From Anaerolineales bacterium UBA5797 (GTDB lineage: Bacteria; Chloroflexota; Anaerolineae; Anaerolineales; Villigracilaceae): a stretch of DNA of 64,000 bases. Where the stretch lies: NCBI GenBank assembly GCA_002418205.1, contig DIDP01000031.1, positions 11,849 through 75,848 of the forward strand. The letters are read 5' to 3'. A program made the translations under genes and the position numbers. This document shows positions 58,689 through 64,000 of the stretch, in pieces. The notes beneath the pieces are model-generated. The model was not told the origin of the DNA. It did no database searches and worked only from the letters and a program-made list of their open reading frames with translations. Numbering within the stretch: position 1 is the stretch's first letter; each line of letters starts with the position of its first letter.

Positions 58689-59713
58689 TGCTCGAAGTGC
58701 GAAACATCTTCAAAACCTACGAAGGCGAACTGTTGTTGGACGATATTTCATTCACCGTTGAGGCAGGGGAGACGATCTGTTTACTTGGGGCATCGGGGAG
58801 CGGCAAATCGACTCTGTTGCGGATCATTGCTGGACTCGAAGTGCCAGACTCCGGACTTGTCTCGTTTAACGGTTCGGATCTCACCTCAATACCGCCTCAT
58901 CTCCGGGACTTCGGGCTGGTCTTTCAGGACTACGCGCTTTTCCCTCACCTCAACGTCAACGAGAACGTCGCCTACGGATTGAAGATGCGCCGCATGGATG
59001 AGGAGGAAATCAGGAAGCGTGTAGCCAGTTCATTGCAATTGGTCGATCTTACGGAGTTTGGCAATCGTAAGGTGACCGGACTCTCGGGCGGGGAGCAGCA
59101 ACGCGTGGCGTTGGCGCGTGCGTTGGCGATCCGTCCGCGCCTGTTGATGTTCGATGAGCCTCTCGGCGCATTGGACCGCGCCCTGCGCGAAGACCTGCTC
59201 GATGAACTACGGATGATCCTGCATCATACGGATATTCCCGCCATCTATGTGACCCACGATCAGGAGGAAGCCTTCACGATTGCGGATCGCGTCCTCATCC
59301 TCCACGCTGGAAAAATTATCCGCGAAGGGACGCCTGCGGATGTATGGGCAGACCCCCGGTCCGCGTTTGTGGCGAGGTTCCTCGGCCTGGGGAATGTCGT
59401 TGAAGGCGAAGTAAAAAGGGGGGTGGAGAATGGCAAATGGAAAGTGGAAAGTAAGATCGGAGTATTCGATATTGTTTGCGAACATGGACATCAGGGCGGG
59501 GACAAAGTCCATTTGCTGGTGCGTCCGTTCGATCAACGCGCTGAACGCAGTCGAAGTATGGATAATGCTATCAGTGGAGTCGTTTCCGATGTTATCTTCC
59601 AGCAGGATAGATACAATATCACATTCGATAACGGATTGTATATTTATTTGAAGGACGCGCCAAAAGTGGGAGAGAAGGTCGAAGTGTCGGTTAAGGTGGA
59701 ATGTCTCGCATGA
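58688..59713 (+). CDS. thiQ: Thiamine ABC transporter ATP-binding protein
   Basis: 341-residue ABC ATPase: Walker A GASGSGKST, signature LSGGEQQRVALARALA, Walker B LLMFDEPLGALD, switch VTHDQEEA. A C-terminal TOBE-like domain (RPFDQRAERSRSM onward) follows. The linker includes VENGKWKVES, encoded by GGAAA/GGAGA-type low-complexity sequence, and a second repeat-like stretch (59538-59561). Start at 58688 is set by the overlap with thiP; the longer frame is a shadow. Confidence 0.9.
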   Translation: MLEVRNIFKTYEGELLLDDISFTVEAGETICLLGASGSGKSTLLRIIAGLEVPDSGLVSFNGSDLTSIPPHLRDFGLVFQDYALFPHLNVNENVAYGLKMRRMDEEEIRKRVASSLQLVDLTEFGNRKVTGLSGGEQQRVALARALAIRPRLLMFDEPLGALDRALREDLLDELRMILHHTDIPAIYVTHDQEEAFTIADRVLILHAGKIIREGTPADVWADPRSAFVARFLGLGNVVEGEVKRGVENGKWKVESKIGVFDIVCEHGHQGGDKVHLLVRPFDQRAERSRSMDNAISGVVSDVIFQQDRYNITFDNGLYIYLKDAPKVGEKVEVSVKVECLA

Positions 59714-60165
59714 AGATTAAAGTGCAGAAGAAGAATCCGGATGGCGAGATCACGTATCAATATGAGGGCAGCCTGCTCAACAGGAATGGGAGCACGGTCG
59801 TCCTTGAGGCTTTCTTCAACCGCGCTGACATGCCATTCATGGATGTCGTTTTCAAAAATGGGGACCGTTTCGTTGAATATTATTATTCGGATCGCTGGTA
59901 CAACATCTTCGAAATCCACGACCGCGATGACGGAAGGATCAAGGGCTGGTATTGCAATGTGGGCATGCCCGCTGTATTCGAAGAAGGGATCGTTTCTTAT
60001 GTGGATCTGGCACTGGACCTATGGGTTTCCAAGGATGGGAAACAAACTGTCCTGGATGAAGATGAATTCGAAAAACTGGACTTGAACGACGCGATGCGCT
60101 CAGGCGCACTCGAGGGACTGAGGGCGTTGAAACTTCAGTTTGAAAGCAAAAATCCTCCGAAGTAA
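59710..60165 (+). CDS. DUF402 domain protein
   Basis: 151 residues of the DUF402/FomD-like family (hydrolytic or nucleic-acid-associated beta-barrel fold): VEYYYSDRWYNIFEIHDRDDGRIKGWYCNVGMPA and DLALDLWVSKDG are the family core, with conserved Tyr and Asp residues. Related proteins hydrolyse nucleoside diphosphate compounds. Start at 59710 overlaps the thiQ stop (ATGA). Link to thiamine is by operon position only. Confidence 0.82.
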   Translation: MKIKVQKKNPDGEITYQYEGSLLNRNGSTVVLEAFFNRADMPFMDVVFKNGDRFVEYYYSDRWYNIFEIHDRDDGRIKGWYCNVGMPAVFEEGIVSYVDLALDLWVSKDGKQTVLDEDEFEKLDLNDAMRSGALEGLRALKLQFESKNPPK

Positions 60166-60179
60166 AATCGGAGGATTTT
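60149..60179. terminator. Bidirectional terminator
   Basis: AAAATCCTCCGA / TCGGAGGATTTT, 12-bp perfect stem, seven-base loop containing the DUF402 stop codon, with T-rich ends both ways. Ends the thi operon and the minus-strand small gene. Confidence 0.9.
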
Positions 60180-60198
60180 ATTGCCATACTTTGGGGTT

Positions 60199-60360
60199 TT
60201 AGAAATTGAGGTTTTGCAGGATCGCATCGCCGTAATTCCATGCGACTGCAAGCGCGGCACAGCAGCAGCACAGCACCACAACGACGCCTACGATGATCCA
60301 CAAGGTTGTGTTGTTCTTCTTCTTGGGTTCTTCAACGGCGGGGGGCATCTGTTCGTTCAT
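60199..60360 (-). CDS. 53-residue small membrane protein with Cys cluster
   Basis: Reads MNEQMPPAVEEPKKKNNTT, then one hydrophobic helix (LWIIVGVVVVLCCCCAALAVAW) and a short polar end. AAGGAG lies eight bases upstream and the bidirectional terminator follows, so it is a real transcription unit. Four cysteines in a row within the membrane suggest lipidation or metal binding. No family recognised. The topology (short charged N-terminus, one helix) matches small stress-type membrane peptides. Confidence 0.72.
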   Translation of the reverse strand: MNEQMPPAVEEPKKKNNTTLWIIVGVVVVLCCCCAALAVAWNYGDAILQNLNF

Positions 60361-60420
60361 GATTTCTTCTCCTTATGAATGGGATTACCTGCACGGGGCA
60401 GAATGACGCTCGGAATTATA

Positions 60421-60987
60421 TCAGGGAGTTTCCCTGCTTGCGCGCCTGTATAGCCAGTAGATGATGAACGATGCCAGCACAACGAGCAGCGTTCCGATCA
60501 GAATGGGCAGGACGACTGCAACGATGGACAACACCGTGGAGGTGACATCCTCCGCCACCGAAACCGGGACGTTTCCCGCGCCGCCGGTGGTTGCAGTGAC
60601 GACGGGGCGCACGACCCCGGATTTGGTGAGGTGGACCGTGCCTGCCACCAGCAGACCTGCGGCTAAAGCCAGCACCGGGTTGACATCGGTCACGACGTTT
60701 GCGCTGGCGGCGAAAGCGATGGCGCCCGCCGCCGGGCGGACGACGGTCTGGATGAGGTCGTTGACGTGGTTCACCGCGGGGACCTTGTCTGCCAGCATCT
60801 CGATGATGACAAGAACGCAGAGCATGAGGATGATCCACGGGTTGGAAAGCGTGTCCCACGGTTGATTGAGGCGGATCAGTTCCGTATAACGCGCCAGCAA
60901 CCCGACGATGAGTAGAGGGATGTAGGCGTTCAACCCTGCACTGGCTGAGAGTCCAAACGCTGTAAAAATTCCGGTAAGTAGGTCCAT
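60421..60987 (-). CDS. DUF4126 membrane protein
   Basis: 188 residues with five or six membrane segments, matching DUF4126 (FTAFGLSASAGLNAYIPLLIVGLLARY; NVVTDVNPVLALAAGLLVAGTVHLTKSGVVRP). Function unknown in general. Start at 60987. Glycine and alanine rich. The gene lies 60 bases after the small cysteine-cluster gene, same strand. Confidence 0.85.
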   Translation of the reverse strand: MDLLTGIFTAFGLSASAGLNAYIPLLIVGLLARYTELIRLNQPWDTLSNPWIILMLCVLVIIEMLADKVPAVNHVNDLIQTVVRPAAGAIAFAASANVVTDVNPVLALAAGLLVAGTVHLTKSGVVRPVVTATTGGAGNVPVSVAEDVTSTVLSIVAVVLPILIGTLLVVLASFIIYWLYRRASRETP

Positions 60988-61002
60988 TCATTCTCCTATC
61001 AT

Positions 61003-61056
61003 CTGGCGCTGAGCGGAGAGCGGTGATTGTCCCGCTCGCAGTCGAAGCGCACTGGA
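61003..61056. repeat. Intergenic palindromic repeat, GCGCTGAGCGG/AGTCGAAGCGC type
   Basis: GGCGCTGAGCGGAGAGCGG and CCGCTCGCAGTCGAAGCGC are near-complementary. A short relative of this (GCTGAACGCAGTCGAAG) is in frame in thiQ at 59538-59561. Confidence 0.6.
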
Positions 61057-61072
61057 TGATTCAAAGTGAGAC

Positions 61073-61909
61073 TCAGCCCAGAGGGAAGCCTCCCCAGGTT
61101 CCGGTGAGTCTGAAGCGCAACAGATCAATGAGGGTGATCAACAGGAAGGCAAGCGTCGTCCCGGCGATGAAGGACATCCACATTTGGGACAATGAGTCGA
61201 ATGCGTTCTCCAGGCGCATGATCAGGACCCAGACCATGCTGAAAACCATGATCAACAGGGACAATACGCCGAGCACACTGAGGATGGCAATGGGAAGAAG
61301 GATGATGGGGCTTTCCGTCAGGATGAGCAGGTCCACCAAAATGACGGCGCCGACCAGTATGCCAAGTTTCTTCCAATCCAGGGCGCGAGCAGGATCGGGC
61401 TTTTTCCAGGCGGTCTGGTTGAAGGCTGGGAAGAGGACTGAAGCGAGCGCAATGCCCATGCCGCTGCCCGTGAAAAGACGCAAAGTGTTGTTGGGGATGT
61501 AGAGGTTGGGGATGTTATCGAGCGCCCCGTGCGCAGTTTGCTTCAACAAATAAAGATAGGAATTCGAGCCGTCGATGCCGAACGCGAGGAAGAACAGGAT
61601 GAGAGGCGCGCCGAGTTTCCAGCCGGGCATGCCGCTCTTCTTTGGGCTGAAGATCCCAAGGAAGAGGAGGGCAAAGCCTGCCGCATAGAATTCGCCGGTG
61701 CAGCGCGCGCATAACGGAAGCTGGCGGCCGAAGATGTGAAAGGAACGCTCGTCGATGCGATGACAGATGGCATAGCCCACCGCGTCCGCCTTGCCGAGCA
61801 AGCCGGGAGGCGCAATGTAGAACCATGTTCCAAAGACGATGATCGCCGCGAGCGGGACAAGCCAATTGGTCAATTTTTTCGATAGAGGCGTTGTTGTTGT
61901 CTGTTCCAT
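61073..61909 (-). CDS. DUF2085 membrane protein
   Basis: 278 residues, about seven membrane helices. The family signature is present: CHRIDERSFHIFGRQLPLCARCTGEFYA (residues about 48-75), with histidine and cysteines that look metal- or heme-binding. Start at 61909 follows from the leaderless promoter; the upstream frame to 61987 overlaps pfkA regulatory DNA. Role unknown. Confidence 0.85.
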   Translation of the reverse strand: MEQTTTTPLSKKLTNWLVPLAAIIVFGTWFYIAPPGLLGKADAVGYAICHRIDERSFHIFGRQLPLCARCTGEFYAAGFALLFLGIFSPKKSGMPGWKLGAPLILFFLAFGIDGSNSYLYLLKQTAHGALDNIPNLYIPNNTLRLFTGSGMGIALASVLFPAFNQTAWKKPDPARALDWKKLGILVGAVILVDLLILTESPIILLPIAILSVLGVLSLLIMVFSMVWVLIMRLENAFDSLSQMWMSFIAGTTLAFLLITLIDLLRFRLTGTWGGFPLG

Positions 61910-61916
61910 CGCGTTC

Positions 61917-61945
61917 ATTATATGGGGATATACGATGAAGTGCAA
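61917..61945 (-). promoter_or_regulatory. Promoter for leaderless DUF2085 mRNA
   Basis: TTGCAC (61945-61940), 17-base spacer, TATAAT (61922-61917), then seven bases to the ATG at 61909. An earlier in-frame ATG overlaps the -10 box and cannot be in the transcript. Confidence 0.8.
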
Positions 61946-61986
61946 GAAAGATTGCGGTAAGATTATGTTACTCACAGGAGGCTGCA

Positions 61987-63069
61987 ATGAAGAGACTGGG
62001 AATCCTGACCGGCGGAGGCGACGCGCCCGGCCTGAATGCGGTGATCCGTGCCGCAGTGAAGACCGCGATCTATCAATACGGATGCGAGGTGATCGGGATC
62101 CGGGATGGCTACGACGGATTTATCGACGAGAAGGGCATCGTTCCGCTTGGCATACGGGACGTGCGCGGGATTCTACCGCGCGGCGGGACGATCCTCGGCG
62201 CGGCGAATCGCGGCAATCCATTCGCACGCAAGGTGGTCCGCGATGGCAGGGAGGTGACCATCGATGTATCTGACGAGATCGTGAAGGGCATCGAACGCCT
62301 CGGGCTGGATGCGCTCCTGGTCCTGGGCGGTGACGGGACATTGCATATCGCTCATGAACTCTATGAAAAGGGCGTGCCAATCATCGGAGTCCCGAAGACG
62401 ATCGATAACGACATCGGCGGCACGGATATCACCTTTGGGTTCGACACGGCTCTCACCACTGCCACCGAAGCGATCGACCGTTTGCACACCACCGCCGAGT
62501 CTCACCACCGCGTCATGGTGCTCGAATTGATGGGGCGCGATTCCGGGTTTATCGCCCTGCATGCCGGCGTCGCTGGCGGAGCGGATGTGATCCTGATCCC
62601 GGAGATCCCATTTAAATTCGAATCCGTGGTGGCAAAGGTGCGGCAGCGGGTGGAGAATGGCATGTTGTTCAGCATCCTGGCGGTCTCGGAGGGGGCGAAG
62701 CCCATCGGCGGTACGCAGGTCTTTTCCCGCGGCGGTGATGAGGTCTTTGTGCCGCGGCTGGGCGGCATCAGCCAGGTGGTGGGGGAATACATCGAGAAGC
62801 AGGGCTTTGAAACGCGCGTGACGGTTCTCGGTCATCTTCAGCGCGGCGGCACGCCAACCCCCTTTGACCGCTGGCTGGCAACGCGCTATGGCTCGGCGGC
62901 TGTCCGTGTGGCGGCGGGGGGCAGGTTCGACCGCATGGTCGCCCTCCGTTCCGGGGAAGTGATCGATATCCCATTGGGGGAGGCGATCGCCGTCCCCAAA
63001 CGTGTGAACGTGGATGGCGATGCGGTCATTACCGCGCGCAACATGGGCATTTTCTTTGGAGATGAGTGA
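61987..63069 (+). CDS. pfkA: 6-phosphofructokinase
   Basis: 360-residue phosphofructokinase of glycolysis. GGGDAPGLNAVIRA opens the nucleotide site; LGGDGTLHIA has Gly at the position that distinguishes ATP from PPi use (ATP-type), yet PKTIDNDIGGTD has Lys at the second discriminating position, as in mixed-type (group III) enzymes. MGRDSGFIALHAG and GHLQRGGTPTPFDR are substrate sites. AGGAGG precedes the ATG. ATP is the likelier donor, but PPi use is not excluded. Confidence 0.93.
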   Translation: MKRLGILTGGGDAPGLNAVIRAAVKTAIYQYGCEVIGIRDGYDGFIDEKGIVPLGIRDVRGILPRGGTILGAANRGNPFARKVVRDGREVTIDVSDEIVKGIERLGLDALLVLGGDGTLHIAHELYEKGVPIIGVPKTIDNDIGGTDITFGFDTALTTATEAIDRLHTTAESHHRVMVLELMGRDSGFIALHAGVAGGADVILIPEIPFKFESVVAKVRQRVENGMLFSILAVSEGAKPIGGTQVFSRGGDEVFVPRLGGISQVVGEYIEKQGFETRVTVLGHLQRGGTPTPFDRWLATRYGSAAVRVAAGGRFDRMVALRSGEVIDIPLGEAIAVPKRVNVDGDAVITARNMGIFFGDE

Positions 63070-63091
63070 ATCACTCCGTTTGTGGAATGGG

Positions 63092-63129
63092 CAAAAAACC
63101 AGGAAGCCACCCAAACGTGGGTGGCTTCC
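63092..63129 (-). terminator. Intrinsic terminator of the small-peptide unit
   Basis: Eleven-bp perfect stem GGAAGCCACCC/GGGTGGCTTCC, six-base loop, then TGGTTTTTTG on the minus strand. Also able to stop the convergent pfkA transcript. Confidence 0.85.
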
Positions 63130-63154
63130 GTGGCGCGCTGTGGCTTCCTGTCAA

Positions 63155-63211
63155 TTACTTGAGGAGGGATGCCACAGCGCTGAGTTTAATACTACTATCC
63201 ATTGGGGACAT
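63155..63211 (-). CDS. Candidate 15-18 residue peptide gene
   Basis: MSPMDSSIKLSAVASLLK (18 aa from 63211) or from the inner ATG at 63202 (15 aa). It sits behind AAAGGAGGAGGTGATG, a very strong ribosome-binding site, with a consensus promoter upstream and a terminator 25 bases downstream. The peptide is amphipathic and could be secreted, membrane-active, or a translated leader. No family recognised. Confidence 0.5.
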   Translation of the reverse strand: MSPMDSSIKLSAVASLLK

Positions 63212-63269
63212 CACCTCCTCCTTTCTATAGGATGGCGGTTCAGTTTGTTTGCCCCCGAATGATGCCGAA

Positions 63270-63298
63270 AGTATGTCACAATTCAAATTGAATGTCAA
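63270..63298 (-). promoter_or_regulatory. Promoter of the small-peptide unit
   Basis: TTGACA (63298-63293), 17-base spacer, CATACT (63275-63270). Start near 63263 would give a transcript of about 170 bases ending at 63092. Confidence 0.7.
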
Positions 63299-63425
63299 TA
63301 GTCCCGGTGCCGTTCTCACCGATTTGTAATGTCGCAAGGGTCATTTTGCGAGAATCTGATACCTTTTGAGAGTCTCCGCAAGTTGCCCGGGACTATGCTT
63401 GCTGAAACTACTTGTGGAGGTTCCC

Positions 63426-64000
63426 ATGAAAGCCAACCCAAACCGTTTCTGGTTCGTCGTCATCCTGCTCGGCTGGGCGTTCGATTTCCTTTTCTGGAAG
63501 AAGCCCGCGGGCATCAATTTTTTCATCTATGTGGCGCTCTGTCTCGTCACGGGCATTTACCTGATCAAGGCGGATGGGCTTCGCCTCGCGCCGCGCTCGA
63601 GCCTGCTCCTGCTCCCCATTACCTTTCTCTCCGCCATGACCTTTATCCGCCAGGAGCCGATGACGACGTTCCTTTCCATATCCATGACGCTTTTCCTCAT
63701 GGGAGTTTTTGCCCTGACCTACCTCAACGGACAATGGATCCGTTATGGATTGATCGATTATTTCCTTGGTTACTTGCGTCTGTTCGGCAGCATGATCGTC
63801 CGCCCGCTTGGATTCAGCGCGGAGGTCCGGCGCGAACAGCCGTCCCTGGGTGAGAAGCGGAGCAGTCGCGTCTGGCCGGTGGTGCGCGGGGTCGTGATCG
63901 CCTTGCCTGTCATCGCCATCTTTGCATCCCTGCTGTCGTCGGCAGACCCGATCTTTGCGAAACGCGTCGATGATCTCATCAAGTTGTTGAATATCGAGAA
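63426..64000 (+). CDS. DUF4173-like membrane protein (partial, cut by window end)
   Basis: At least 191 residues, open to the window end. Hydrophobic helices: FWFVVILLGWAFDFLFW, FFIYVALCLVTGIYLI, SLLLLPITFLSAMTFI, FLSISMTLFLMGVFALTYL, and VVRGVVIALPVIAIFASLLSSADPIFAKRV, a pattern that resembles DUF4173 integral membrane proteins (domain of unknown function, including the SADPIFxxR motif). GGAGG precedes the ATG. Confidence 0.72.
   Translation, partial: MKANPNRFWFVVILLGWAFDFLFWKKPAGINFFIYVALCLVTGIYLIKADGLRLAPRSSLLLLPITFLSAMTFIRQEPMTTFLSISMTLFLMGVFALTYLNGQWIRYGLIDYFLGYLRLFGSMIVRPLGFSAEVRREQPSLGEKRSSRVWPVVRGVVIALPVIAIFASLLSSADPIFAKRVDDLIKLLNIE

Noticed and set aside
1..64000. CRISPR array, tRNA/rRNA genes, prophage or insertion sequence
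   Set aside because: No regularly spaced repeats, cloverleaf or rRNA sequence, integrase, transposase or structural phage genes were seen on either strand.

Overview
The window looks like a chromosomal segment of a Chloroflexota bacterium, most likely class Anaerolineae. This is inferred from gene content, not from any marker gene: a multi-GAF sensor kinase of nearly 2,500 residues, DUF4388/small-GTPase genes, a complete System I cytochrome c maturation cluster, xanthine-dehydrogenase-family genes with a MoaD-like gene, PKD-type secreted proteins, and moderate to high GC. No rRNA, tRNA, CRISPR array, prophage or insertion sequence was seen. Several genes have an exact TATAAT box 6-7 nt before the ATG, so leaderless mRNAs are probably common.

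Layout. 1-10 kb: FAD oxidoreductase, a secreted PKD protein behind a long structured leader with an intrinsic terminator, ligA, a SulP anion transporter, a Gfo/Idh/MocA oxidoreductase and an alpha-oxoamine synthase. 10-15 kb: site-2 protease with CBS domains, then a yybP-ykoY (Mn2+) riboswitch ahead of DedA and a P-type ATPase. 15-19 kb (minus): a membrane Fe-S oxidoreductase, a PPOX/F420 flavoprotein, small unknowns and a beta-carbonic anhydrase. 19-29 kb (minus): ccmE-F-H-G, a CcmI/zinc-ribbon protein, a lipoprotein cytochrome c, ccmA-B-C-D and a transglycosylase-like secreted protein. 29.4-35 kb: a MoaD-like gene, a brnTA toxin-antitoxin pair sitting between a 43-bp direct repeat, and a three-subunit molybdenum hydroxylase operon interrupted by a low-GC sulfotransferase. 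35-40 kb: aldo/keto reductase, LysM lipoprotein, peptidase-MA protein and an oligopeptide-binding protein.

40.1-55.0 kb holds ten co-directional genes with tiny gaps: DUF4388, Arf/MglA-like GTPase, alpha/beta hydrolase, V4R protein, left-handed beta-helix protein, acyl-ACP-reductase-like protein, receiver plus degenerate GGDEF, a 2,477-aa kinase with about 11 GAF domains, a stand-alone receiver, and a second alpha/beta hydrolase that lacks the nucleophilic serine. This is the best candidate for an undescribed system: a lipid- or aldehyde-linked sensory cluster bracketed by an intact and a probably dead copy of the same hydrolase.

55.0-64 kb: a TPP riboswitch controls thiamine pyrophosphokinase and a ThiBPQ-type ABC transporter, followed by a DUF402 protein, a 53-aa membrane protein, DUF4126 and DUF2085 membrane proteins, 6-phosphofructokinase, a tiny stand-alone transcription unit encoding a 15-18 aa peptide, and the start of a DUF4173-like membrane protein cut by the window end. 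Several palindromic dispersed repeats occur between genes, and some lie in frame inside genes (thiP, thiQ and the P-type ATPase).
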